NCBI GenBank assembly: GCA_963576735.1
Contig: OY755187.1
Location: 15,376,001 to 15,440,000, forward strand
DNA length: 64,000 nucleotides
Source of the DNA: Bedellia somnulentella
Lineage: Eukaryota > Arthropoda > Insecta > Lepidoptera > Bedelliidae
Reading direction: 5' to 3'
This document shows, piece after piece, positions 50,617 through 61,560 of the stretch. The translations under genes were made by a program, and so were the position numbers. Under the pieces are notes generated by a model that saw only the letters and a program-made list of their open reading frames with translations, was not told where the DNA came from and did no database searches. The number at the start of each line of letters is the position of its first letter. Within the stretch, counting starts at the first letter, position 1.

Positions 50617-52151
50617 TCTATATATATGTACTATAATAAGACTGTACCGAGGTCAAAATTGTACAATGAAGAAAAAAAATGAAGAACCGGTGGAATATGT
50701 TTGATTTTCTTTTTTTTTTTTTACGTTTTTTGAAAAAAAAAAAAAACTGTCTGTCTGTCTGTATCGCGGTCATCACGTTAATTCTGCCAGACGGATCTTG
50801 ATCAAATTTGGTGTGAATGTAGCTTATACACCTGACCAACATATAGGATATCATTTATCCCGGATTTCGCAAGGGTTCCTACAGGAACATAAAAATATCA
50901 TAACTTTTATATGACTCTCCATATTTGCACGATTCATTTTTTCACCGAACGACTTTATCAGACTCTTCATTAATAGTCTTTTTGGAAAAAATAAGGGTTT
51001 CATCCATTTTCATCAAAATAAATGTCCATTTAATTGTTTGTCAATGGTATGACTACTAGATATATAGCTTATCAAAATTTCTTCTTCGTGGCGTAGCGGT
51101 ATACCGTTCAGTTAATACTAATCAAACGGAAGACCCAGGTTCAATTCTCGGGCATCGCAATCTCTTTGCGTTTATTTTTTGCTTTTGTGTTAGCTTAGAA
51201 TAATAGGAAGCACTATGCCTATGCTTATTCACTCTCTTTCACATTCAAGTATGCGAATATGTATGAATAAAGTTAATTGAAAGTATATTGTATGAATTTT
51301 GCGTATTCATTTGGTAGGTTTGAGAATATGTTTAAAACATACATACATACATACATATACTCACGGCTAAAGATATTATATATGTTTATAACTTTTTTAT
51401 TGACTATTTTTCAACTAATATTCTCATAGATATATTGTGCTATACTTACGCATAAATTAATATTCTGTTTAAGCCTCAGAATGCATAGTTAGTAAATAAT
51501 AGCACATATCTCAAATTTAATTCAGTACCGCCATCTATTGATCGATGACTTATTGGCTGCATTCTCTCACACATCACCAACAGTCAGTGTAAGGGGCAGC
51601 ACCGCGTCGCCAAATTGCTATCCATACTTACTAAAGATATTCTCATCTTTGAACATAGAAACTTAGTACAAAATGGTTTGTTTCATGATTCTTATGAAAC
51701 ATTAAAAAGGTTTTTGGAACTCACCCCCTAAGGGATTCAAATACAGTATAAAGATTTTTGATCTATAAATATAATGTATCTAGAAATTTGAAACTCGATG
51801 CGATTGACTGATATAAAAAATACAAAAAGGAATATATGAAATTCATCCATCAATCAATTATGAGTATATACTAACGGCTATTAATCCCAAAAAAGGGTAG
51901 ACACAGCTTCAGAGATAGTAATTCTTTATCCACTTTTGGAAGTTGAATGGGGAAAAGGTAGTCAAATGGGTCTCCAACTGCATCGCCCAATAATCACTTA
52001 AAAAATCTCAATGTTCTTTATATCAATTACAACGCCGACGGGAATATAAATATAAAAAAAACAGAAGTTAAGATAGTGTTTTGGTGTTTTGGATGTAAAG
52101 CGGATGCAAAAAATGTAGTCCACGCGGACGTAGTCGCGGGCAAAAAGCTAG
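50617..52151 (+). mobile_element. Helitron-like element family A, copy 2 (1.5 kb)
   Basis: It runs from TC at 50617 (TCTATATATATGTACTATAA) to CGCGGACGTAGTCGCGGGC, AAAAAGCTAG at 52151, followed by a host T. It carries a short (GTCT)n run, the tRNA-like block (51087-51157), a short F1-tail insertion near 51342-51370 and an F1-derived segment (51860-52010). It is the uninterrupted reference for the copy at 8851 and has no coding capacity. Confidence 0.72.
51087..51157 (+). repeat. tRNA-like block in Helitron A copy 2
   Basis: TGGCGTAGCGGTATACCG and CCCAGGTTCAATTCTCGGG keep the A- and B-box spacing seen in copy 1. Confidence 0.5.
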
Positions 52152-52359
52152 TTTTATATATTTTTTAATTACATTTATTTTCTTTTACATTTAAATGCTT
52201 TACCCGTACCTATACAGTTCTTTTCTACAATATGTAAGAATAGTCTTTACTTGAGCATAAATGTAGTATAGTTTTATAATCTCGCTACTTCACAGCCGTG
52301 AAACATCAGGGCAGAGGAATTGATATATATTTTAAAACACTTAAATTTGTTCAGGCATT
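52152..52359. other. No gene recognised
   Basis: AT-rich sequence after the Helitron. Confidence 0.35.
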
Positions 52360-52434
52360 TGGAAACTCGTGACAGGATCTATTTGTCCAGTGAAATTGTT
52401 CGTTTCCCCTTTTATTTGTACATCTGGCGTTTCA
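52360..52434 (-). CDS. Candidate terminal exon (minus strand), function unknown
   Basis: On the minus strand an open stretch reads YETPDVQIKGETNNFTGQID followed by PVTSFQMPEQI and a TAA stop. A possible acceptor is CATGTCCACAAAG; the frame also extends upstream to about 52497. Composition looks coding, but no family was recognised and no upstream exon could be joined. Confidence 0.25.
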
Positions 52435-52601
52435 TAGCTTTGTGGACATGAAGTGGTTTTTACAGTGAAAAATATTTTTATTTTGCCAAAATGTTTTCGT
52501 AATTATCTAATTATATCCCCGGCATTTCACAGCAAACTAGTTTTTAGTGGTAGAGCATTTCAGTTCATTTACAACATTATAATATTTGTTTTAGTTTTTC
52601 T

Positions 52602-52820
52602 TTGTGTCATCTCCAAAACCTCCGTGTTGACTGGCTTTTTTTTTTGGCACCTCCATGCCAATTCTGCGCTCAATCTATCGTAACTGAGGCTACGACTCCT
52701 GCTCTCTTCTCGATCCATGGTGGAGAACTGAAACTGACAAATTTCAGCTTAGTAAACAATCAAGCCAACCCTCAGTACACATACTTTAGCTTCTTTGATC
52801 TCAATGGGCCTAACAATTAG
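52602..52820 (+). CDS. Candidate exon end with beta-helix-like sequence
   Basis: The plus-strand frame contains TEATTPALFSIHGGELKLTN followed by FSLVNNQANPQYTYFSFFDL, then NGPNN and a stop. The I-x-G-G-x-L-x-L-x-N-x-x-L-x-N-N pattern resembles one rung of a right-handed beta-helix (pectin-lyase-like) protein. AATAAA lies at 53109. The upstream limit and splice acceptor are unclear, so this may be a last exon or a remnant. Confidence 0.25.
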   Translation: MCHLQNLRVDWLFFLAPPCQFCAQSIVTEATTPALFSIHGGELKLTNFSLVNNQANPQYTYFSFFDLNGPNN

Positions 52821-55072
52821 TATAACGCAAATCCAATTTTCTTTTATTGAAATTAAAGGCGACCTTCGCAAATGTAACTTAAATATTTCACTGATAACAA
52901 ATGTACGGCTGACTATTTTATTAGAAGGTAGTTGTTAAAAGTTTCAAAATGTTTAATTCTTACTTTGTATTGCAAACTAGTATTTAAACAGTTACTGTAT
53001 TAATCCTTGGTCATGTAATTCTCTTACGGATTCACGGTATTATCTTACACACGCTTTGTACAGCTTTACAGGGGGCCGAAGAGAATGTAAAATACCTATT
53101 TGGTTTAATAAAGAATATTTCGATTTTGACGTTTTTACCTCTTACGTGAATAATATGAAGACACTACAATAAGCGGGTGACTATCTCAAATTTAAAATAA
53201 ATAATAAAGATATTATGCATCATGATGAGTATTAAAACAACTATGTGTTCCTTCGTATTATGTTCCAAAACTAGATTTATAAACATAAAAGGCCTCAATA
53301 TTTTTTTTTTTTTTTAAACTTACAGGTTTGCTAAAATTTTAGTAGCAGTAGTAGTAGTAATTTGTAGTAAACCTATAGTAAGTTTGCAGTTGAGTTGTAC
53401 AAAATATAAAAAAAACAACCTGGATACTCACAACCAGGCATGGTGTAAGCAATGCGAGCAATGCATCACACGTAATATCGCTCGGACGCGTACTGATACA
53501 TTACACATTACTCGACCATTCCAAACATCACACTTAGCATGGCACTACATTTCATTCCATTACACTACCATAGAGCACTGCAGTGTGATGCCGCGTGATT
53601 GATCGGTAACGAACGTATGGGTAAGCAAATGAAAGTGATACTTAAAACGATAGCAATAAAAATATCCTAAAGTCAATAGTTTTTTTAATTATAATAGCAA
53701 AAAGTTTTAAATTGTATTCAAAGAGTTCGGTTAACATCGATGAATCCCGTCAACATTCGTCTCAGGCATGTATTTTATATTCAGTGTAACTAAAACTCTT
53801 ACTACATTAAAATCAAATTGTAGTTTTCTAGGTTTACAACTAATGCATTAAGTTTTCATAATTTTGGATTAGCACCGGGACATTCAATTTATTTCTAAAA
53901 TCAAGTTCAATATAATTTATTGATTGATTTTGATAATTGTTTGATATTTAAAATCGTGTTATCTTGACATACATTTCGAATCTTTGTAAACATCAAATGA
54001 ATCCATGCACATTGCTAGTCCTAAGCCTGGACCACACTTGAGTTAAATAAACGCGAGTAAAAGTATGATGACAAAATAACTTTATTCAAAAACGTATAAA
54101 TATTTAAAAAGTAATGGGTACATTTCTTCTCTAATCCCGTCTTACTCGCTCACGTAATTCTATAACTACCTATAACACTGCTATTCTACCTCATGTGATA
54201 TATTTATATTCCCATTACACGAAATATTTAATTAATTACACAACACCACACGCCTGATAGTAGGAATTGTCAGATCGTAGCATCACATGTAATGCTTTAA
54301 ACATGTTGTAATGCCATATGTCATAATTTCAAAGTGTACTGTTTTCGCACGAGTACTCACAATCATAAACGAAAAATGTTTTAGAAAATTCACTATACGG
54401 TATATCGATCCAACATTTCAATATTATTCGATAATTAGAGCTCTATACCAATCTTCAGATCGATAAGTTGAAAAACAGTAGCTTTGAAAAAAAAAACAAT
54501 CTGAGCTATCGGGAAAAAAAGGACTAGATATCAGGCTCAAGTATGTAACAGATTAACACTCTTATGTATCGCCCCTATGTTTTTGAGAATAAATGAAAAT
54601 TCTTTTAAAATACTTTTTTGCCTTCAATTGAAATAGACTTTATTATTTACGACTGTTTATGGATGCTATTTTATAAAGAAGAAGGCAATTTCAACATACC
54701 AAGGATTCTAATTACGCAAACACAAAAAAAAGAACAGGGTACTTACGTAGGCGCAGTACGAAAAACGTGATATTTTTCGCCTATCCTCACTTCTGAGTTG
54801 TAGGGTCAACTTCAGGGAGTGTGGAGGTTTTGAAATAAAAACCCAAAATAGCGGTACACTTCGTATAATTTCATCTTTCACAACCACTTGCCGATACAAC
54901 GGACTACTGACAAATGCCCACGCAAAAACAGAGATCGTATATTTATACCTTACCTAACCTCAAATCAACTGACAGTCTTATTAATAATACTTTACTCAAA
55001 TTTACATAATAATTATTATAACTCATTTATAAATAAATAATAACATTTTAGAAATGAGTATTTACTAAAATT
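52821..55072. other. Long region without a confident gene
   Basis: AT-rich, mostly unique-looking. A T run lies at 53300-53318. On the minus strand 54912-54746 is open between TTTGTCAG and TAC|GTAAGT (PLFWVFISKPPHSLKLTLQL), a weak exon candidate. TATAAATA lies about 30 bp upstream of it. The frame at 53384-53602 has no domain. Confidence 0.3.
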
Positions 55073-55165
55073 ATGGATTTAATTACAATCATTATTTTAA
55101 TCAGCGTGAGCTGTTTTGAAGTAAAGTCAAACAAGTATCTCATTATTCATACACGATACCACTAA
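55073..55165 (+). CDS. Small ORF with signal-peptide-like N-terminus
   Basis: An ATG opens MDLITIIILISVSCFEVKSN followed by ten more residues and a stop (30 codons). The hydrophobic run and small residues look like a signal peptide. It could be a first exon (a GAA|GTAAAG donor is possible) or chance in AT-rich DNA. Confidence 0.2.
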   Translation: MDLITIIILISVSCFEVKSNKYLIIHTRYH

Positions 55166-55289
55166 TACTTATTAAATAGGTAAATAATATGATTACACAA
55201 TAAAACTATACAGTTTATCAATTATAAATAGTATAAATTATACAGTATAATAGCCAATCATAGCACACTCATTATTATAAGCTTACAGT

Positions 55290-55535
55290 ACATACATATA
55301 ATCACGGCTCTAATTCCTTAGTAGGGATAGCCAGAGCTTCAGAATAAGAAATTCCTCAGCCTCTTTAGGAGGTTGAGTGGGGAAAGGATTGTAAAATAAA
55401 TTCTCTTAGTGATGGGTCTCAATCCCCATCGCCTAAAAATCACTTAAAAAGTCCCAACACCCAAGTTGCCGCTTACGAACACCCACGGGGAGACATGGGG
55501 TAGTGCTATTCTAAACCTAAACTACACAGCTACTG
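55290..55535 (-). mobile_element. F1 SINE copy
   Basis: CATACATATAATCACGGCTC to CTAAACCTAAACTACACAGC on the minus strand; moderately diverged. Confidence 0.78.
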
Positions 55536-55539
55536 TAAA

Positions 55540-55785
55540 CTTTCTTTGCGTATATTCTATTGACATTAGAGTGAAGTATAAGGTTCGAAACAACACCATC
55601 GGATCCAAAAAGTCGCTACCAGAGGCAATGGCTGACCTGGATAAGCTTTTGTCATTCTGGTCAGAATTAGGTTGGGAAACTTAAACGGCCAAACGGCCCA
55701 CGTACAATGGCCCACCTCGTAGCTGGGTTAAGTGCGGAAACCTGAGGCGGTTAGCGCCCACCAATAATAATAATAATAATAAGGT
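55540..55785 (+). pseudogene. LINE 3' end with (AAT)n tail
   Basis: A frame ends LPEAMADLDKLLSFWSELGW plus two residues and a stop. It is followed by CACGTACAATGGCCCACCTC, GCGCCCACC and an (AAT)n tail (55765-55783). This layout fits the 3' end of a non-LTR element other than LINE-L, but the family is not certain. Confidence 0.4.
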
Positions 55786-55881
55786 TCGTAAACATTACCT
55801 ATTAGTTTGGTTGTACACCTTACACTCCAACGGAGACCCTAATTTTAATGGATTATGTTTTATTAATTTTAATATATAGCA

Positions 55882-56255
55882 GGAGAGATGCCGTGAGAAT
55901 ATCAGTGGGTAGAACACCGCTTAACGTGCAGACGACTAGTGTTGTAATTCCGGGTTGGGCCTACACCAATATGTCTTTTCTAAAATCATATGTGTGGTTA
56001 ATTAATCATGGTTGTTAGTGGCGAGGGAAAACATTGTGAGGAAACCCACATAGCTGAGTTGTACTTAGTCATGTTTCAGTGTATTCGTACAAAACGGCGA
56101 TAGGCCTGCCCCCTATCACGTGAGTACACTGTCCAAGCAAACACGTGGGTTGTCTGAACATCAAGTGACAACGTCACGTAATGTTCATAAATTTTAATAC
56201 CTCGGCCAACCCCTTCGGGGATGTTTGGCATGAACGTTTGAGTTTGAGACGCTTG
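55882..56255 (+). mobile_element. SINE1 copy, head degraded
   Basis: The head is altered (ATATCAGTGGGTAGAACACC). The body and tail are complete (ACCCCTTCGGGGATGTTTGG, CATGAACGTTTGAG). The mutated A and B boxes make pol III activity unlikely. Confidence 0.82.
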
Positions 56256-56261
56256 AGTCTA

Positions 56262-56590
56262 GAAGATAAAAAAAATAGAAAAAGGAATGTTCTGATGGTT
56301 TGGAAAAATAGGGAGGATGGATGACAGTAAATTGGTAAAAGAGATCTATACAGCCATAGTGGAAGGTAATGTTAGGAGAGGACGACCACGGAGGACATAC
56401 ATGGACCAAATAGAGAGTGTGCTCATAAAGGCAGGCGTCCGAAGTATGAAGAATAAAAGAGCATGTATGAAAAGATTGATGGATGTGAACGAGCCTAGAG
56501 AGGTTTGCCAGGATCGTACAAAGTGTTGATCGATAATCTCTGCGTACCCCAATGGGAAATAGTGGCGTGAGTACATGTATGTGTGTAGAA
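56262..56590 (+). pseudogene. LINE-L 3' fragment
   Basis: It encodes RMDDSKLVKEIYTAIVEGNV, RRGRPRRTYMDQIE, KNKRACMKRLMDVNEPRE, then a TGA just after the DRTKC block. The tail ACCCCAATGGGAAATAGTGG, CGTGAGTACATGTATG follows. It abuts the SINE1. Confidence 0.78.
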
Positions 56591-56997
56591 GGCAAAATCG
56601 ACACATTTTATTCGTTGACCTGTATGCACTAAATCGTTCATTTAGTCGTTAATGTTCAGATTATCCATAAAGCCCGGTGTTTTGTACATTAACTGATTAA
56701 CGTAAGCTCAAACTCATTTACAAATTTTAATGTGAAAGTGTATAAAACATGTCGTATATCACTTACGGTATAAAATAACTTTAGCACGACATTGATAGCC
56801 GTGAGTATAGGGAGATATCTCACTAGTATTATTCATAGTTAATTGGTATCTGTGAGACTGAATGAGTTACTTAATGGATTGGCTATGGCTCAAATTATCA
56901 TCTCAAGTATATTAAAGTCTTTGCCTACCCCATTAGAAACAAATGGCGCGGGTATATGAAAGTATTTTGTTTTAACTTTTGCTTTTTCTATTGTACA

Positions 56998-57244
56998 TAC
57001 ATACATACATATACTCCCGGCTGTAAATCCCTAGAAGGGGTAGCCAGAGCTGAGAAACTAGAAGTTCCTCGGCCACTTTTGGAAAGTCAAGTGGGGAAAA
57101 GATGGTAAAATAAACGTTTTTGGTGATGGGTCTCCAGCCGCATCGCCCAAAAATTCCTTAATAGCCCCAATACCGTTAGTCGCCTCTTACGTACACCCAC
57201 CGGAAGAAATAGGGTAGCGCTATTCTAAACCGGCACTACACAGC
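56998..57244 (-). mobile_element. F1 SINE, full length
   Basis: CATACATATACTCCCGGCTG to CTAAACCGGCACTACACAGC on the minus strand. CTATTGT occurs just outside each end and may be part of the target duplication. Confidence 0.82.
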
Positions 57245-57295
57245 AAATTCCTATTGTGTATTGCAAATAATCAATAGATGTTTAAATACTAACAG

Positions 57296-57424
57296 TGAAA
57301 ATAATAAAATACAAAAGATACTGGACGACAAAACACAGATGAACAACAAAAGGCTTAGTCGCTTACCCTTGGCTGTAAGATTGTGTAAAAAGTGCAGCAG
57401 TGGAGACTTTATAAACTTAGCATT
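57296..57424 (+). CDS. Candidate internal exon, function unknown
   Basis: 129 bp between ATACTAACAG and ATT|GTAAGT. The open frame reads ENNKIQKILDDKTQ, NNKRLSRLPLAVRLCKKCSS, GDFINLA. Both splice sites are good but no family or partner exon was recognised. Confidence 0.27.
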
Positions 57425-57925
57425 GTAAGTAACTTAATAAAAGAAATTCAACTCAGTACTAAGAATCCCAGTAGAACAATACAAACTTTTTAATCGTAAA
57501 CAAAGTTTTTGACTTGTTTTTGTTTTTTTAAGTCTCGAAGGAGCTTTTTTCCAATATTCGAAAGTGGCCAGTTTGCTACTTACTTCCTTGCTTCGAACAT
57601 TTTGCATATTTCAGTTTATTTTAAAAATATTTCTTGTGTTGGCTTATTCTGTAAGTTTAAGTGACTCTTATGATTGTTTAAGCTCAGCGTAACACTTGAT
57701 GGCACAGGAATGTTTTGATGGGTGAGGCGTATATCACTAATTTGGTGACAATAATGTCTTCAAGTTTCCTTTTTCTGACCACTTAGTTTTTTTTTCTATA
57801 CTAACCTAAGTACTTATATACATTTGCATATGTGGTAGCTTGTCATTGGCCTATTTTTGTCTTTGTAATAATCTCATATTGTAAATTTAGCTTTAATCCC
57901 CTCAAAGATTTAAAAGTAAAATAAA
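57425..57925. other. No gene recognised
   Basis: AT-rich sequence following the exon candidate. Confidence 0.35.
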
Positions 57926-58452
57926 ATACATACTCACGGCTATAAATCCCAATAAAGATTCAAGCTAAAAAAAACTTACCTAAAATGAACAACACCAACA
58001 TGTGTAATATTACGATAGAGTAATAAAAAACTATATTCAGTAAACTTGGAAAGTATAAAAGAAACCGTTTAAGTTTATATCCGGTATAAACAACAGTTTC
58101 CGGTAAAATGGCGGCCGAATATGCAGAACGGAGCCAATATAGGCTAAGTGTGTACAGCGCCTTATTCCCGATATTAGGGTATCCCATATTTTGTCGAAAT
58201 GTGTAAACTTCCTCTAACGCGGCCAAGATTTTTGAACTATGACTCAGTAACACATATAGAGTCAGCATTGCTGAACTAAACTCAATATTACTAATACTAC
58301 GTATGATATTAAATCCCAAAATGGTAGCCAGAGCTTCAGAGCTAGAAACTCCTCAGCCACATTTGAAAGCTCATAGGGGACCTTTAGTCGCCTCTTACGA
58401 CACCAGTGGGTAGAAAGGGGTAGTGACATTTTAAGCCAGCACTACACGGCAA
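57926..58452 (-). mobile_element. F1 SINE split by a 358-bp insertion
   Basis: The 3' end (CATACTCACGGCTATAAATC) lies at 57926-57951. The rest (AATGGTAGCCAGAGCTTCAG to AAGCCAGCACTACACGGC) resumes at 58318. The body has a deletion (CATAGGGGACCTTTAGTCGC). Confidence 0.75.
57952..58309 (-). mobile_element. 358-bp insertion carrying an exon-like membrane-protein segment
   Basis: TAAATCCCA flanks it on both sides (57943-57951 and 58310-58318). The minus strand is open from an ATG at 58268 to a donor (TTTTAG|GTAAGT at 57980). It encodes ALEEVYTFRQNMGYPNIGN, KALYTLSLYWLRSAYSAAIL, PETVVYTGYKLKRFLLYF and FYYSIVILHMLVLFIL. Two hydrophobic segments suggest a multi-pass membrane protein; a chemoreceptor-like origin is only a guess. 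Because a splice donor is kept, this came from genomic DNA or unspliced RNA, not from mature mRNA. Confidence 0.4.
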
Positions 58453-58779
58453 ATTCGTTATTAAATATGTTTTATTAATCGTTTATAAGAACATTTAAAA
58501 TGCCGTAACGTAACTCGTAATGCCAAAAAACGTTGTATCCTATAACTATAAAGATCTTTGTTTTGACTTGTCTAACATCGGGTAAAGTAATTTTGATACT
58601 TACATACCTTTTTATTTACGTAACTATGTACTGTAGGCTTAATTCATCATTTTTTGCTATTGGGTCATACTAGGAAACTAAGGTGTTGGAACCATTTAAG
58701 TTGTGTGTCTGACGTGGCCTGAAAATCACCAATCAACTTTTGAATATGTATGAAAGTACGTACTATTTAACATCATACA
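58453..58779. other. No gene recognised
   Basis: AT-rich sequence. Confidence 0.35.
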
Positions 58780-58950
58780 TACATAAATACATATACTTAC
58801 GCTATAAGTTCCCATTGGGGTAGGCAGAGACTATCAATCGCTGCTTTGTACGATCCTGAAAAAACCCTCCAGTTTCGATTACATCCATAAATTTTCTCAT
58901 ACATGCTCTTTTATTCTTCATACTTCGGATGCCGGCCTTTTTGACTTCAA
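58780..58950 (-). pseudogene. LINE-L 3' fragment
   Basis: The minus strand has the KNKRACMRKFMDV-like block and the tail ACCCCAATGGGAACTTATAG with CATATAC repeats. Small deletions break the frame. Confidence 0.7.
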
Positions 58951-59224
58951 AGACTATTTAATTATTTTTAATTTTATTATAAGAATTTACATTTTAATAA
59001 TGTTGGAATCTTTTGAGTTGGCGTCATCGTTGATCGAATAGTAGTCTCAGTTTAAACAATGAAGGCAATGCTGCGGAGTTTAGACAAAATTAATAACGTT
59101 GCTTTAAGCGCTTTAGTTGCATAGCTTTTATAATATTGACAATGGAATTATGGATTTATTCGCATCCTAAATTTAAATATCACGAACTTAAGAGTAAGCT
59201 ACCAACATAATAGGAGATGTGCCA
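58951..59224. other. No gene recognised
   Basis: AT-rich sequence. Confidence 0.35.
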
Positions 59225-59435
59225 AACGCTACAAATGCAAGGCTAAGGGGCACTCAGAGCTTCAGAAATTAAAATATAATTTCTGCCACTTGATAAGTTA
59301 AAATAAATAATAAAAGAATTTAAAATGTTGTAGGTGATGGGTATCTTATCTTGGCTTATCGCTTAAAATTCACTTGTCGAGTCACTTGCGGAAAAAATGG
59401 GTTAGTCCTATTTTAAGCTGAAACTACAAGGGTTA
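59225..59435 (-). mobile_element. F1 SINE, strongly diverged
   Basis: CACTCAGAGCTTCAGAAATT, GGTGATGGGTATCTTATC and TTTTAAGCTGAAACTACA mark an old minus-strand copy. Confidence 0.55.
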
Positions 59436-59532
59436 ATCCTCATGTGACGGATTTGCTTGATGTAATTTTAGACATTTATTTCGATTGGCAGAATATGTTA
59501 CGTTTAATTTAAATAAAATTGTTTATTTCTCA

Positions 59533-59938
59533 TACTAAAACTCAACATACTTATACTCATGCCCGTTGTTCTTATTGGGGTAGGAAGAGACTATATTATG
59601 TATCGTATTCGTACAAAACGGCAATAGGCCTGCCCCCTGTCACGTGAATACACTTTCTAAACAAAATGTGGGTACTCTGAACACCAGGTGAGAATATCAC
59701 GAGATGTTCAGAAGTAGAAAACTCTTTATTGTACACATCACAAATAAAGATATTTTATAAAGATTAATTCTTTAATAGAAGTACAATTGACGGTCTTATT
59801 GCTTAAAGCAATCTCTTCCAGACAACCTTTGAATGGTGAGATAAGTACGTTAATAAAAACAATAGGTTGATGTACAAAGTAATGTAAGTATCAGTACTTC
59901 TTCCAATCCCTTCGGGGATATGCGGCGTGAACGTTTCA
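59533..59938. mobile_element. LINE-L tail joined to SINE1, with a LINE 3' UTR insertion
   Basis: 59533-59594 is a LINE-L 3' tail (minus). 59595-59715 and 59884-59938 are SINE1 parts (plus, ending TCCCTTCGGGGATATGCGGC, GTGAACGTTTCAG). Between them 59716-59880 matches the complement of a jockey-type LINE 3' UTR as I recall it (ACTCTTTATTGTACACATCA, GCAATCTCTTCCAGACAACC). Confidence 0.6.
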
Positions 59939-60344
59939 GTTTGAGACACTATTTTCCTTTGCAAAGTGACATAATTTTCCACAGTTCTACACAAGCATTA
60001 ACTCCCCACTATTAGCGCTACCGCACAGTTTAGTTGCAGTAAATTCCTTAAAGCTATCTAAATACACTGATAAAAAGCTGAGTTAAAAAAGCTTCTCGGA
60101 CTTCCCGGAAGCTTGCAAAACTTTAAGTTACTTAGATAAGTTTAGAAAAATATCTTTTCTTTATCAGTTCATGAACCGTGAACCATTTCAGAATGTTGAA
60201 ATTCAGTTCCTAAAGTTTTTTACTAGCCTGTAACTTACTTTTTCTTTTCATTGAGTTTTGTTTGAGTTTTTTATATATTTAAAATAAGGAAGTAAAATTT
60301 AGGTTCGAGGTATTACGCACTTTTACTCAAAATTTTACTTAAAA
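59939..60344. other. No gene recognised
   Basis: AT-rich, unique-looking sequence. Confidence 0.35.
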
Positions 60345-60445
60345 TATATCTACCATCTTGTCCCTTATTAACTTTCAAATATGGCTGAGGAATTCCCAGC
60401 TCTAAATACCCCTTTTTGGGAATTATGGCCGTGAGTTGATGTATG
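60345..60445 (+). mobile_element. F1 SINE 3' half
   Basis: CCATCTTGTCCCTTATTAAC, ATGGCTGAGGAATTCCCAGC and TTATGGCCGTGAGTTGATGT. Confidence 0.65.
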
Positions 60446-60764
60446 AAGAAGAATTAGAAAGGTGTGGACCTTTGGAGTAATTAAGTAAGTATATGGAACA
60501 CACATTGAGTTTGTGTTTTATTTCACCTATTTTGTGGTTTTTAACGACTTTCATGGTCGTTTTAAAACTGCTCATTCGTATCTAATCCGGAAAATTAAAA
60601 TTATTCAATGACTTTAGGGGCACGCTTCGCTGTCAGGCTCGGCTTCAATCGCAGTAGTAGTCTTTGACCAACCCACACATGGCCAACGTATTGAAATATA
60701 GCCAAAACACTATTCAAAGTAGGTTACCCCTCGGTAGGTAATTACAATAATAAAATAAACGGAC
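60446..60764. other. No gene recognised
   Basis: Short SINE4-like words (GGCCAACG, GCTTCAATCG, TCTTTGACCAACCC) occur near 60620-60720 and may be an old SINE4 remnant. Confidence 0.3.
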
Positions 60765-60955
60765 ATATTATACACAGATCAAGTTAGCCCAAGCCCCAAG
60801 AAGAACTTTAATTATGGAATACTAACTTAACGATACATTTAATAATGTAAAATGCACATATAAAACATTCATTTATCCTCATCACATAAATGTTGCTCTC
60901 AACGTGGGATCGAACAATCTTCGGATCGAGAAGCTGTCCACTCGGTCACGGCCGT
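60765..60955 (-). mobile_element. SINE2 copy
   Basis: The minus strand has the head CGGTCC/GATCCGAAGATTG with a degraded B box, ATGTGATGAGGATAAATG and a 3' end CTTGATCTGTGTATAATA. Confidence 0.7.
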
Positions 60956-61250
60956 TTTCAAAAGGTACATGTACGGTCCTTGTATTAAAGATAAACCAAA
61001 AACGCTTTCTACATTCCCAATGCCAAATAAATTCTAGATCTTTCCTCCATTCGAATGTTCGACATCTCAATATCATGGTAATAAATAATAGATCAGCAAC
61101 ATATGCGTCTGACTCGAATCATTAAGCGGTAATGTCTTACACTTGTAACGTCAGCGGTGCGCGTAATGGCGGATTATGTTGGTACATTATCTGTTAGTTA
61201 TGTTATTAGGCGTCAATGTGATGTAATAATATATGATTTTATGATATGAT

Positions 61251-61344
61251 TGCCATGTAGTGCCGGCTTAGAATGTCACTACCCTTTTCTACCCACTTGA
61301 ACTAGAAAGGGGTAGTGATAGTCTAAGCCGGCACTACACGGCAC
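61251..61344. repeat. Hairpin of two head-to-head F1 5' ends
   Basis: Arms 61251-61291 and 61303-61344 are near-perfect complements (GTGCCGGCTTAGAATGTCAC with GTGATAGTCTAAGCCGGCAC) around an 11-bp loop. Each arm equals the first ~40 bp of F1 subfamily b. Confidence 0.8.
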
Positions 61345-61349
61345 ATCAT

Positions 61350-61560
61350 AATTCTTCTAAGCATCACATAATATTAATTTTGTCTCCTAGTATTCAGAGT
61401 ACTTACGTATTGCTGGAACAGCCCATTTAAGTGATAAAAGAAAAGCCAATATTCGCTTTATAAATAAAAGACTGTCACATCACAAGGTAAAACTCAGTCA
61501 TGTGGGTTTTCTCACGGTATTTCCCCTGATTGTTAATAACCATGATTAGTCAGAGCACCA
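61350..61560 (-). mobile_element. SINE1, diverged
   Basis: Minus-strand SINE1 motifs: GTATTCAGAGTACTTACG, ACTGTCACATCACAAGG, CATGTGGGTTTTCTCACGG. Old copy, ends unclear. Confidence 0.6.

Noticed and set aside
50285..50704. 139-codon plus-strand open frame
   Set aside because: It crosses an AG-rich run, a likely LINE tail and the Helitron start, with no domain.
53384..53602. 72-codon open frame rich in His and Thr
   Set aside because: No domain, no splice or start support, biased composition.
53440..54320. Possible transposon with GTAATG-rich inverted ends
   Set aside because: The apparent inverted similarity is weak and no target duplication was found.
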